A stretch of 64,000 nt of DNA, taken from contig PZJY01000006.1 of NCBI GenBank assembly GCA_031472005.1, positions 248,001 to 312,000 of the forward strand, written 5' to 3'. A program made the translations under genes and the position numbers. Shown one piece after another: positions 11,917 through 23,067 of the stretch. This DNA is from Tetracladium setigerum (lineage: Eukaryota > Ascomycota > Leotiomycetes > Helotiales). Position 1 is the stretch's first letter; the number at the start of each line of letters is the position of its first letter. The notes beneath the pieces are model-generated. The model had not been told where the DNA came from. It made no database searches and saw nothing but the letters and a program-made list of their open reading frames with translations.

Positions 11917-13175
11917 TCAAGCCTCCATGCACTTCTCCATCATAATGGCCAAGCAGAACAAAGCTTCTTTCATTTTCATCCCCGGCTGCTGCTGCAATAG
12001 CTCATTGAACTCCGCAGTCTGTCTCGCGGTGTGCAATGCCAAGAACTGATCAGTCAAGCCAAACTTGTCCTCCTGCTTCAGAACCCGCTTCCAAGCTTCC
12101 AAGACCAACTTCCCCATGTCCAAGTTCAACTGGCCACGATCTGGTTGACCGCGATCCGTAAGATATTCCTTCTGAAGTGTGTCTACAATGTCTCGCATCT
12201 CCATGTAAAATGAGGGTATCTCATGGATCAAAGTCTGAACCCAGGCGTGGACATGCCTGATGACCTCCTTCTCCCCATCCGTGGTGTGCATGCCAATGAC
12301 TTCGGACTTGGGAGCTCCTTCTCAAATCTGATGTAATCTCTTGGGTTGATCCCACCAGCTGATACCATCATATCCTCCTCCGTGATCTTTTCACCAGTTT
12401 TGCAAGTGATGCATTGGCAGCGAAAGGCGTATCTCTGGAACATGGCATCCCGACGCTCCCTGGTCGTACCCTCCATTCCCATGTAATTGATGAAGATCTC
12501 CTCGCCCTTGGCAATATTCTTCAAAGCCCGCACAACGATGAGTCGATCCTTCGTGAATCCGTACCGAGCGTTGGGGAGGCATGCATGATTGAGTCGGGAA
12601 GCGTGTTCAAACACAAGAATGCGGTCCTCCATCTCAGGAAGATGGATCTCAAAACTATTGACCACCCACTTCTTTTCAACATCCGTCTCGATGCATGGCT
12701 TGCAACCACAGGAACATCTGCCAGTGAGTGCTCCAAGTCGCTTTTTTCGCTCCTCAGACTCCAGAGCAACGTAAGACACCTCGTTGACAAACCAGCTCGT
12801 GGAATTAGCATCAGGCAGAAGGCAAGTCTCGACGAAGATAACTTGGTTTTGTTCGAAGTTGCGAAGGGCGAACACGCCCCGACCTTTGCCTTCGCTGCGT
12901 TTGATTTTGAATGGCTCTGTGGATGCGTTGACAGACTCAGCGGCTTGAAGTGCTGCCTTCTCCTTGATGGCTAGATCTTGGAAATGCTTGAAGACTTCCT
13001 CCTCCTCTTCTTCCTCCTTGATTTTGGCGGAAGCAGAGACAGAGGTGGACTCTTGTCGATTCTTCTTGTTGACTTTGGCATGAGCCTTCTTGCGTTTGTT
13101 TCGGGCAGCTTTGGTAGCTTTGGCGAGGTCTGCGAGGGCGACAGAGTCTGTCAGGAGATGGGGAGGGTCTTCCAT
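11917..13175 (-). CDS. SET-domain protein B
   Basis: Putative protein lysine methyltransferase, about 419 aa, no intron. An N-terminal basic segment (AARNKRKKAHAKVNKKNR) and an acidic run (EEEEEEE) precede the SET domain: GKGRGVFALRNFEQ, a Cys cluster CSCGCKPC, RLNHACLPNARYGF (pseudoknot motif), GEEIFINYMG and post-SET CQCITC. The ATG at 13175 (MEDPPHLL) is chosen by analogy with gene C (MENQTQ); an in-frame ATG at 13277 would add 34 residues. The frame breaks at plus-strand CC 12317-12318: adding one base changes the reading to ...FEKGAPKSEVIGMHTTDGEK and joins the last 130 residues. A 52-nt intron starting at GTCCGA is formally possible but a poor donor. Paralogue of neighbouring gene C. 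Confidence 0.83.
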
Positions 13176-14870
13176 CTTTGCTGTTGAACCTTTTGGATGG
13201 TGGTTCTTTGGATGAAAGTTTGTCGGTTGAAGATCTTTTTGGTGGTTGAGAGATCGGAAGGTGACTCGGAGGTGCAAACGGTGTCGAATCTCTTCCTAAA
13301 AGTCACCTGTTTCAATGTGGATCCCTGAGCTTCCAGAGGCTGACACTGAAACTCACTTTTCTTTGACTTTAAAAGAGGAAATGGTGAAGTGATTGGGAAT
13401 ACCGGAGGCTTTTCTACAAAAAGATCTGTAAGTCAAGCTTTTGTTTGTCCGTCTTTCCACAACAATCTCAGGTTTGGTAATCTGCACCTGCTTGGACCAG
13501 GACCAAACGCATTAATTGGTGACTTCAAAGGACTTCAAGAAATTATGCATAGATTTGATTTCAAGAATTAAATCAAGCGTTGAAAATCATTAAAGAAGTT
13601 GTGTATAAATCATGATGTGTTCAATCTTTGTGGTTTGTTTACAATTGGGCATGTTCACCACCTCTTTCTCATTTTCGACCTGATGATTAGACTCAATCAT
13701 TTATCAGGGGCTTATTAAGTCCTGTAAGTTGATAATAGTTTGAATGGTTTGAAAAGATTATATTTTATAGAGCGTTGCAAAAATAGCACAATTCAATTGT
13801 GAGGGATTTGGCTCACCCATATAATGGACATCGTCAGATCAGAACGAGAGAGCCCACCACCCACCTCTAGAGCGATTTTCCCACAACGCCCAGAATGATA
13901 TGCAAAAGGATTGCACAAAATATCTCAAGATCATGCAAAAGAAATCAGGAAATCGCATGATTTTAAAAAAAAGTCCTCCGGCATTTCCTCCCTCCTCCCC
14001 CACCTCCTAACAACAACCACCAAACCACCAAACTAGCAAACTAGCAAACTACTAAACTACTAAAAAACACCCCTAAATATAATATTAAAAATAACAAAAA
14101 CTTGGACTTTCGTCTTAAGAATGGCCCTTTTAAAAGGGTACTTTTTAGGTTAGATGTCACTCGATTATATTTTTTGACATGGAATTTTTGCTACTAGCTA
14201 CCTACCTAGCTAATTGTTTTCAGTTTAACGACTTTTTCGGTCGAGTGATCTTACTACTCGACTATTTAGTTGTCGAACTGATTAATAAAGGACGACTGGC
14301 TTGTTTGGAAGATTATCGGTGGGTGGGTGGGTGGGTGGTGGTGGAGGTGAGGTGAATGTCGCGTAGGGCTTGGCTAAGATTCGCGATCGCGACGACGAGG
14401 ATTGGTGATGGCTAGGTAACGCGTGTTGGAGATGCGCATTGCGGTAGAAGGACTCCGAGAATGATCGGCGGGGAGGGGAAGGTCATTCTTACAGTGCGCA
14501 ATCCTGCTCTCGCAGACGTTTTGGTCAACCTTTTATTTGACTTCGAAATGAATTCAGCTCACGGCTTTATGTGCATCGCAACTTCCACCGATCTTATGAA
14601 TCGGCTGGTGTTGTGGAGCATCTTCTCTAAACGTTTTGATTTGAGGCACAAAAAAGGCTTGGAATAATATCACAAAGATCCTAGAATATTGTTACGAATT
14701 CTATTGCCGTCTCGAACGAATTCTCAAGTAATGAACTAACTAATTCAAGAGCCCAGGAAAATGGTAAACGCCACCTCAAGTGAGAAGTGATACCCACATG
14801 CATATAGTCAAGAGAGAAGGTAAGTACGCAACATAATCCCTACCAAGACCAGCAACTGTTCATCCGCACC
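13176..14870. other. AT-rich spacer between SET genes B and C
   Basis: 1.7 kb. The segment 13560-14300 is clearly AT-rich with tracts such as 14040-14105, and a GGGT/GGT repeat lies at 14311-14345. The AT-rich part could be decayed repeat DNA, but no transposon ends or reading frames are visible. Open frames at 13389-13571 and 14461-14667 are not convincing. Confidence 0.45.
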
Positions 14871-16588
14871 TCACAATTCTGGACTCGACATAAGACAGCT
14901 TCTGCTCAACGGCTCAATAAGCTTGACCAGAACCTCCTCGGCCTCCTTCTCCACCAATCCAGCCTCGAACAGATCCATGTAATGCTTCTTCAACCTAGCA
15001 AGGTGCTTGTCCCGAACTTCCTCACTCAAGTCGAACGGATTGTTCCGACCCAAGAAGGTACCCCATTCCGTCAAGATTGCATTCATGATGGACTTGTTGA
15101 GAGCCTCCTTGGGCGAAGCAATGGTCGGATCAATAACCAGCTCGCCAGCGGGGAATGGCTTGAAGTTGAAGGTCTCTCGCAATTCCATGGCAATGGTATC
15201 CCCAGCAAACTTGTCGGCAGGTGTGAAATTCTCCTGAACCTGACTACCAGCCGAGGCAATCTGCATCATCATCTTCTTAGCCTCCACTTTCTTCTGCAGG
15301 AAAAACTCAAGGCGGCAGATACTTTCTTCGAGCTGGAGAGCCCAATCACGAGCATGAGCTGCACGAAGCAAATCTTGGGTACTGGCTGGCCAACAGATAG
15401 AACCACCGGCTAAGAAATAATTACGAACGACAGATTCCGCAGCCCTCTTGGAGATTAACTCATCGTAAATATAATCATAATCACCGAGGAAAACCCAAAT
15501 CCGTTACCACGACCTGCAACACTCAAAGACTTCTCGACGACTGGCTTAGTGAGAGTTATCTCAAAACCGTTCTCGCAATCCTCGCAGAGACATGAAAATC
15601 CACGTTTGGTGAGAGTTTGCTTGCGTCTTGCCTTCGATGTGCCCACTGCGCCGATGTAATCAATTGTAATCTCATCGCCGTAGTTGATCTCCTTCTTAGC
15701 ACGAATCACAATGAACTCTTGGTTCGTGAAAGCGTAGGAGGCGTTTGGTCGACAGGCATGGTTGATTCTGGCTGCGGTTTCATAGATACGAGTGACTTTA
15801 CCTTTACCGTATCCTCGTTCGCCCTCGAATGGGCTGAGCTCTAGAGCGTTGACGCAGAAGACTTTCATGAACGGGGTTTCCTTGCAAGGAGTTTCACCGC
15901 AGAGACATTGACTGTAGAGTTCGTCGAAAGCGAGTCTACGACTGAGATGGGCGTTGTTGTATTCAGCTTCACGTTTGAGAAAAGAGCCGTTGTTGCTGGA
16001 GGGGATCAGGGGGATTCCACCAAGATGATTTCGCTTTCCTTGAAGGTTCGCAGGGCAAGCAGGCAAAGGCCCTTATTCTCGGTTTCTTCGACCTTGTAGG
16101 GGGTATCTGCACATGGCTCTGTTTTCCAGAAGAAAGGATTAGACCTTGTGGCTTCGTGGAGATAGGATCATATGCGTCAAGAGAAGAGAGATTGACGTAC
16201 CATCTGCTTCGTCAGAGACTCTGGCATGCTTGCTTCTGTCCAGTTCCTTGCCTACTTTATATCCAGGGTCGTCGAAAGACAAATCATTCATCTTCAACAG
16301 CTCCGCTTCCTCCTTCTCACGTGCTGCCTTCTCCTTCTTTTTCTTCCTCGCATTCTGATTCTTGCGCTTATTTCTCGCAGCCTTTTTAACTCTCTCGGGG
16401 TCAACCATATCGCTGGCGGTATTCTGGCATCTGTTAATGGGTGGAGGGAAGATTGCGACTAGGAACTCTGAACTCGCCTCGGCGTTGAATTTGCCAGAGA
16501 TATCAGTTGTTTGCTCTGCAGCGGCCATATTGGGAACTGAGGTCGATTTTGCGCTCGGAGCAGGGGATTGGGTTTGATTCTCCATCAT
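14871..16588 (-). CDS. SET-domain protein C
   Basis: Putative lysine methyltransferase, about 545 aa. Exons 16201-16588 and 14871-16118 (GT-AG, phase 1). It has the same plan as gene B: basic N-terminus (KKAARNKRKNQNARKKKKEK), SET start TENKGLCLLALRTFKESEII, Cys cluster CLCGETPC, RINHACRPNASYAFTNQ, GDEITIDYIG, post-SET CLCEDC, then a helical tail. Two single-base losses break the frame: the plus-strand G5 run at 16009-16013 (restores VESPLIPSSNNG) and the T4 run (plus-strand AAAA 15491-15494) restoring GFFLGDYDYIYDELISKRAAE. Two starts in tandem exist (ATGATG, 16588 and 16585); an upstream in-frame ATG at 16654 is also possible. Two breaks in one gene could mean a pseudogene, but the same defect type occurs in unrelated essential genes here. 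Confidence 0.8.
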
Positions 16589-17822
16589 GGCGTTCCCTGA
16601 GGTTTGGTGTGTTTGTAGCTTGTGGATGGGAAGTCGGAGAACGGAGGTAGTCAAGTACCTAGGTTTTGAGGCAGGAAGATGATGACATTAAGCGAAGACA
16701 AATACGGCTTGGCGTACGTACACTGTGGCCCTTGCCTTGCAATAGAATAAAAGACAACTCTAGTCGAATCTTTCGTAACAAGAAGGAGGCATGCAACATT
16801 TCAAATATCTTTATTCAGTATGACATGTAGAAATATTTAAATTTGATTTACTAGTATTAAACAATCTACTGACATCCACCAGGCTGCGAGCCTCTGCAAA
16901 GAAACTACTGGAAGTACAGAAAAGTCTTCAAGACTATCCCAGTTAACTGAATAGGTCAACAGTGAAAGGTATCTTTATCGGCTTGTTCTTTGTCTGTTGG
17001 ATCTTCCTCTCTAACAAAGCAGACTTTGTAATTTTAAACACCCCAAGACACAAGGCTACATTTTGAATAACGCCTTGACCCTATTCTTGCGATATACCTT
17101 TGAAATGGTGTGAAATATTTGCTTTTTGCGGAAAGATGCCTTAAGTTTGAGTACCTGCCAAAGGGAATCCACTAACATACTCATGAAAGACCCACAATCT
17201 TGACTTTGCCACTTTGGATTGATCTAAATGATGGCTGGGGAAGTTCGTTCATGCAAGGAACACAAACTCAAATCAAGCATCGCAGTGCTTAAGACAAAAA
17301 AAAGAAATTTGTGCCGCAGCCTTGGTGGCTTGTGAAGTGGCCAACTTTGAAAACATGGTTGTGCGGAGCCCATGCAAAATCAGCTGCAGCCCATCGGGGA
17401 ACGAAACTCAAACGCAACGTCAACTGTTCCAAGGACTTCCCCACGAACACTGAAAATTGGAATGTAAAGCTCGCAAACGATCGTAACATGTGAACAATTA
17501 TGCATGGAAAGAGAGTCCCCCACTGAAGGAAGCAAACTTTAGATGATTGTAATTAATGCACACCCAATTCCAATCTAGGCTCTCTAAGTACCCCACCAAG
17601 ACATCGCTTTATAAGTTCAATAAGAATTGAAGTTTCTTTAAAGAGGAGGTATCGTAAAAAAAGTGGAGAAAGGAAGGAGAAGAAAGAAAGGAGTGGAGAA
17701 AGAAACTACACGACCCATGTACCCTAGTCATTATACCTCTACCTTTTCCTTCCCGTCCAGCCAGTATCAATATGCAGCGAGATGAGTGTTTCCCACATTC
17801 AAGAGACCCCAACCCATTATGT
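16589..17822. other. Intergenic region upstream of SET gene C
   Basis: 1.2 kb separating SET gene C from the NmrA-like gene, both on the minus strand. It contains the SET C promoter and the 3' flank of the NmrA-like gene, with an A-rich block at 17294-17308. No gene seen. Confidence 0.5.
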
Positions 17823-18876
17823 CTAAAAGCCTATCCAATGGGCTGCCAACCAATTTCCGAACTTCTCCGTCTCCACATTGACGAGGTCGTGTAAATTTGG
17901 CTGGGTAAAGTCGTATCTCCGCTGTTCTGTGGCAGCAAGCTCTAGGATATGAGCCGCTTTGGCATAGTCTTGGCAATTAATAGCATAGTCGAGATGGGCG
18001 GGAAGATACTTCGCTTGGATGACCTCTGTGGAGAAGAGCTGGCCTTGTACGTAAAAATAGTCAGCGCGCTTCAACTCGCTTAAATCCCGAAAAACATTGT
18101 CATTGACGTACCTCCTTTGATGTATTCACCCCATTGCAACACCTCTGCCATTGTCATTCGGTCTCCATACATCCGGAACTCATTTGGCCAGTCATGTAGT
18201 TTTAAGTCCAGTGCTGCCACGATGAATCTCGCTAGGTCGTTGACCGAGGTTAAGCAGATGTTGATGGGCTGACCGTTTCGCTCTACTATTGTTGCGGTAC
18301 TGTACTCAACGTCCATAATATATGTGCCTTGATAATAAACTCCAGACGAAGCCCCTATACCAAAGGAAGCCAAGCCTCCCCGAGCAAATCTTTCGTAGAA
18401 CACCCCGCATGAAAAAACAGTGTAATTCATCCGATGACCTCGAGTTCGCCAGTGTCGTAGGCGATCCATGATAGCTTGGTGATCTCGGCCACGATCCAGC
18501 GGATCATCCACTGTCCGCCTGCGTGGAGGTCCTTCGAATTCTGCTGGAATGAAACGAGACACGGCTGAGTGTGCTGCCGCATCTATGAGATTCATTTGAG
18601 ATACGCCAGACACCGTCGATATGACAAGGTCGATGCCTCGAAGAGTAAATTGGAGGTCTTGTTGATCATCATAGTCCACAACGCAGACCTGGTAACCCAG
18701 GGCTTCGAGATCGGGTTGGGGCTATGAGCGACTTAGCACTTTGTGGTATGTTGGTTTCAGGAATGAAGATTGCCTACAGTTCTGGAGAGCATGATGAATG
18801 CATGTGCTGTATCATCGATATGACGAGCAAAGATCTGTCCCAGGCCGCCACAACCGGCAATCGCTATTCGCATCAT
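17823..18876 (-). CDS. NmrA-like / isoflavone-reductase-like NAD(P)-binding protein
   Basis: Atypical short-chain dehydrogenase fold, either an NAD(P)H-dependent reductase of aromatic or secondary metabolites or a redox-sensing regulator. Exons 18778-18876, 18112-18721 and 17823-18043, all GT-AG and in phase, 309 aa (family size). The nucleotide-binding loop is IAGCGGLGQIFARHI near the N-terminus, followed by VISTVSG (end of beta 4) and AEFEGPPRR, where NmrA proteins have SEFG. The catalytic Lys of true isoflavone reductases is not obvious (the region reads DRGRDHQAIMDRL), so catalysis is uncertain. The start ATG is one of two in tandem (18876, 18873). A tandem 26-bp repeat lies immediately upstream of the ATG. 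No biosynthetic partner genes are adjacent. Confidence 0.82.
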
Positions 18877-18881
18877 GATGG

Positions 18882-18985
18882 CTTGAGTTTCGTATACTGT
18901 TTGAACCTTGAATTTCGTGTACTAATTGATACTTTGAGTTTCGTGTACTGATTGATACCTTGAGTTTCGTATATTGTTTGATACC
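18882..18985. repeat. Tandem repeat, about 26 bp x 4, in the leader of the NmrA-like gene
   Basis: Four successive imperfect copies of CTTGAGTTTCGTGTACTGAT plus TGATAC (25-26 bp unit). The first copy is 1 nt shorter and the copies differ at a few positions (TATACTGTTTG versus TGTACTGATTG). The array ends 5 bp before the ATG of the NmrA-like gene (minus strand), so it forms its immediate 5' UTR or core promoter. Confidence 0.85.
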
Positions 18986-21780
18986 TCATTGACAGAGCAC
19001 AACAACGACCTTTTAAGATAAGTTCCAGATGACGGGTTCGAAATCCATAGCTTTTAGGCTCTAGGCAGTAGGCTGTTTCGAAGACCTTTTGATACAAGAA
19101 CTTTTCAAGGCTGAGAGGCACGTCGCCGGTACGTGACTCAATGATGCAAGCAGGTTGAAGATGTGACAGACGGTTCTCTAGTGTCTCCGACTATCATATG
19201 GAGGGAAGATGGAGATTGGGTGGGGTGTATATCGCGATGGGTTGCAAAGAGTCTGATGACGGTCTTTTTGGTATTGACGAACTGGGGTAGAGTTCAGGTG
19301 GCGAGCCAGTTATTACCAGATAAGGTTGGACGAAATCTGGGTGTGGGATGCGACCCAGGTTTGTCTTGAGGTTCCCTGGAAGCATTGATTTAAAAGGGAA
19401 TGATGTGTGAGCTCCTCACCGTGACCTTTTGTGTAAATGAGACCTTCAATCGACCAATAGTTAAATTCATGGTGTGGGGGAGTTGTACCAAGAACGGGAA
19501 CCATTCTGCAGGTCTGTAGGGCTGAAAATGACATCCCAAGAGCTTCGTGCTTGTCATGACGAGCATGGAAAATTTCCGGGGTGAGATTAAGAAGAAAGTT
19601 GCGATTAGGTTGGGAGGGTAGGGTCGGTTGGTGTTTCCACTCTCATGAATATCCCTCGTCCCACGTTTTTTGAGCTGCGTGCACGCAAAAGTACGGACCC
19701 ATGATGGGTCTGCACTGTTGCTGACTCAATTCTTCTGACCTGATCCATGTTATAGACTCGACATTGGCTCCAAACGATGGACGCCATACCAAATGGACGG
19801 GTGGGAAAGATAATTTCAGGCTGCGGCATGTTTACCGAAAAGAATTTTGAAGGTTTCCGTATCATTGGCGGCATGTTGCGTGGTCGTATAAACACGAATT
19901 TGCCGTAATAAGTATGAATAGACGAATGAACTAGGTCCAAGTCCTTGGTGCAATACAATGGAGCCATAAGAGAAAGATTATGCTTTTCCGGCGACTTGAA
20001 GGGAATCAAGCCATGTTGATGCATGGCAGATGTCTCAGGTCCCCCTCCTAGAAATTTGATCGCGATGGTAATCCAAAAGGATGTTGTTGTGATGACAGGA
20101 AGCGGCGCAAGAAGTTGCGAACACGTCCACAATCACCACAATCACCACCACGGTAATTTCCTTCAGCTAACTTTGAATCAGTCTGGATTCATCTTCGCAA
20201 AAGTGCACACAGAAGATGAGTGCATTCGAAATTTTGAGAGGTGCCTGGGGCTGGAAAGGTTGTTCAAGGCACGATGACCTGATTGGGAATGTTGATCCCT
20301 GACATTGGGGTCCGTTCGGCGTTAGGTCTTTTCGAAATGGCAGGCAAAGAGAGGCTGAAACTGACGCTCTGGGACGCCCTTGGAGGATCATTTAGGCGCA
20401 TTTCGACGTGGAGGGGTTGATTGGCAGCGGCTGACAGGCGTGTAATTTAGGGCTGAAGCAACACAGGCAGTGCCCCTCGAATAATAAGGGGCAAAGCACT
20501 TGAATGTATACTCTCACTAAATGCTCACTGCATACACAGGTCCACAGTAAAATCTTCTGTCCCTTGGTTAGATTAGTCTCTGAAAGGCAAGTGGGCGGTC
20601 GCGTTGCTGTTTTGCGAGTTTGCAAGTTTGCAGCTGCAAAGGGGAAAGACTCACACAGTAGAATGGAGGTCGAGTTCAGGCTCTATGTTGTTTGCCTTTG
20701 CAAAGTTCATGTTCTTCATTGTTCATTCGGCGGCAACAGAGAGCGTGTGACTGTGTGACTGTGTGAATATAAGGCCATGACACATCCGTGCCTACCAAGG
20801 TACGAGCAGATAGTAAACAAGAGGTTGGGGATGGGCATGTGCACCTGGGGTTGTGGCGGGGCACACCGGTGAGAGAAACACAATTCTGTGAAGTCCACGA
20901 CGGGCATCTTCGGGCACCCAAAGACGTCGATTTGCATAGTGCCGCATCACCCAGCGCATTGTTGATGTTGCTGTGCTGCAATGTCGAGATGGACTCTTGA
21001 GATGTCAGAAGGAGAAGAAAGCGGCGAAGGCTGAAGGGGGTCTTCCGGGGGGTCAGCGCCAAGCCCAGTTGATTCCTGACTAGACGACTTCCAGTTAGAC
21101 CAAAGAAGGCCTTGGCGCAGGGCTCTCCTTCTCTTCTACCAAATGTAAACAGTTGACTTCTAATAAGTCATCCTCGAGTTTAAAAGCTTGAACAACTTTA
21201 TTAAATCAGCTTTACTCTATTATCTCTTCCACTTCCGTCATGTCATCTCGCATAACTTTCTCCACCTCGCTCGGGAGTAGAAAGGCACCAGTCGCCATCA
21301 CTAAGCAAGCGGCAGGAAAGTAAACAAGAAAGACCCATCGCAACTACTGAGGTTCCTCAATAGACGTCTTACTCTGCACCTCACCTCACCTCACCTCATC
21401 ATTTAATTCTGAAGCTTTTGGCTGGAGCTTGGGCGGCCATTACATGGTTCATCTCATCCTCGGTGCAGCGCACTTGTCGTGCCACTTCCTTCGCTTCGTT
21501 CCCTCACCTCTTTCATCTTTTCTCTTTTTCGCTTCATATCCAGCCTCATGCCTAACTTACAAGCAAGCTCCGGATACTCAAGTATCTGAAACTTCAATTT
21601 CACTCTTGGGTTACATCCATTATCCCCGAGTAGAGATATTGGAAAAAGTCTACTTTCATTCTGGCCCCAAGGCAGAATTACACTCTCGGTGACGAGATTG
21701 TCTTCGCTATCAAACAACTAACAGATTATGCTGACTGACTCGACATCAACATCCCGCTGAAAACTAAAAGGACAACCGAT
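18986..21780. other. Gene-poor region of 2.8 kb
   Basis: Open frames exist on the minus strand (19194-19385, 19313-19534, 19605-20132) and plus strand, but none shows a recognisable domain. The 176-codon frame at 19605-20132 is the longest; with flanking fragments it might be an unannotated or decayed gene. A CAC-rich patch lies at 20130-20152, a GTGTGACT direct repeat at 20746-20765, and CACCTCACCTCACCTC at 21380-21396. Confidence 0.4.
19605..20132 (-). CDS. Doubtful 175-residue open frame
   Basis: Uninterrupted minus-strand frame ending TDPTLPT. It is somewhat protein-like (for example YYGKFVFIRPRNMPPMI) but matches no family I know and has no clear introns connecting it to the other minus-strand frames at 19194-19534. 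It could be the core of a lineage-specific gene or chance. No function proposed. Confidence 0.2.
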   Translation of the reverse strand: MWTCSQLLAPLPVITTTSFWITIAIKFLGGGPETSAMHQHGLIPFKSPEKHNLSLMAPLYCTKDLDLVHSSIHTYYGKFVFIRPRNMPPMIRKPSKFFSVNMPQPEIIFPTRPFGMASIVWSQCRVYNMDQVRRIESATVQTHHGSVLLRARSSKNVGRGIFMRVETPTDPTLPT

Positions 21781-23067
21781 ATGTCTGGGTCACTCTCTAC
21801 CCCTACATCTCTCTCCTCCTTTTCGCTCCTAGAACGCCCCAATCGAGTAACCCGGCCCCCTCAAAACACAAACAATCTAGTTGAGCCGCAAACCGACCAT
21901 GAGATGGCCGATATCATGCCCGAGAATCTGCCATTGTAGGACACATTACTTATGCCCATGGACAAATTCTGGACTGGAAACTGACTTCTCCCAGTGGTCA
22001 ACCTACTCCTATAGATATTTCACGACACCCAGGCTTCGACAGCACCCAGCCCTCACGCCGCTCAGACTCACCCTATTCAACAGGAAGTTGCAGACGACGG
22101 GATCGCGAATACAGACATCGAAGCCGATCCACTTGCTCTCCTCGAAGACGGTCCCGAAGCCCTGGCGAAATCCGCAGTGAACGAGGTCGCAGTCAAGATA
22201 GTCGCAGTCAAGATAGTCGCAGTCAAGATAGTCACCGTCTTCATCGCGTCCGTGAAGGATTTCCGATGGCAGGATCAGATTTCTACCGACCCCCACGTAG
22301 CCACCTTCGTTCAGGAGATTATTATCGACCATCAGGTAGCGCATCAGCCCACAAAGGAGTATGCCTTCTTGAATCACTTGCTAATCGTGGATTGTTTAGG
22401 CAGGATTAGGTCATCTGACTACTACCGGCCTTCTCGACGACAAAGCTGGAAAGAGCAGGTTGAGGAATTAAGTCGTTCTCTTGTCCTGGCCGCTCAAGGA
22501 GTACCAGAGGGACCAAAAGGTGAGAGAAGGGTCCAAGTGCAACCAGGAAGCGCACTGAGGGGTTTTCGTCGATTTTTCGACGATGGTAAGCTTTAACACC
22601 GTTCAATTCAAGTCTAATTGCTATGCCTAATAATGAAATCAGGGCCAAAAAGCCTGTATAGCTCAGGGATGATATTGGATTACGATGACCCTCCGCCACT
22701 AATTCAGGGCTCTCGATTGCAAGCTCAGTTTCAAAGCCTGTCAACGATCTGCCATCTGCCATACAGGCTCTGTCTCTCAAAGAAGCAAGTGCGGTTGAAG
22801 TGTCGAAGCCTGCTCAACGGAGAACAACCCTGAGTCAACTTCAGTCCTGGATCTCAAGCCAACCAACCCCACAACCGGTCTGCGCACCCCAGATGCCCCT
22901 TGGGTACCCGAGAAGAAGTTATTTGATCATCCAAAGTCAGGGATGTGATACTTTCCCCAACTTACTTCTGGGAGAGGCTTGTATCTTTCATTTCGGAAGC
23001 TTCATATAAAAAGCGAGTCTTCTATCTTTCGTTGTCTCTTGCGAATAATCGCTTCTTTCTTTCCTAA
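21781..23067 (+). CDS. Orphan RS-repeat protein with several frame breaks
   Basis: Exons 21781-21935, 21995-22335, 22400-22585 and 22643-23067 join in phase through good GT-AG introns (59, 64 and 57 nt). The N-terminal half is Ser/Arg rich with a short tandem RSQDS repeat and two DYYRPS segments either side of the second intron, resembling RS domains of RNA-processing proteins. The C-terminal half (for example SWKEQVEELSRSLVLAAQ, GLRTPDAPWVPEKKLFDHPK, PTYFWERLVSFISEASYKKR) is protein-like but of no family I recognise. Exon 4 needs three single-base insertions: CCC at 22689-22691, one near 22800-22815, and GGG at about 22940. The stop at 23065-23067 is uncertain because another frame stays open to about 23213. 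It may be functional with sequence errors, or a true pseudogene. Confidence 0.5.
22187..22234 (+). repeat. 15-bp tandem repeat inside the RS-repeat gene
   Basis: Three perfect consecutive copies of GTCGCAGTCAAGATA, encoding RSQDS repeats. The repeat keeps the reading frame because the unit is a multiple of three. Confidence 0.85.

Noticed and set aside
12293..12345. Short intron at the SET gene B break
   Set aside because: Donor GTCCGA and lack of a branch-like motif are poor; a single missing base is simpler and matches other genes here.
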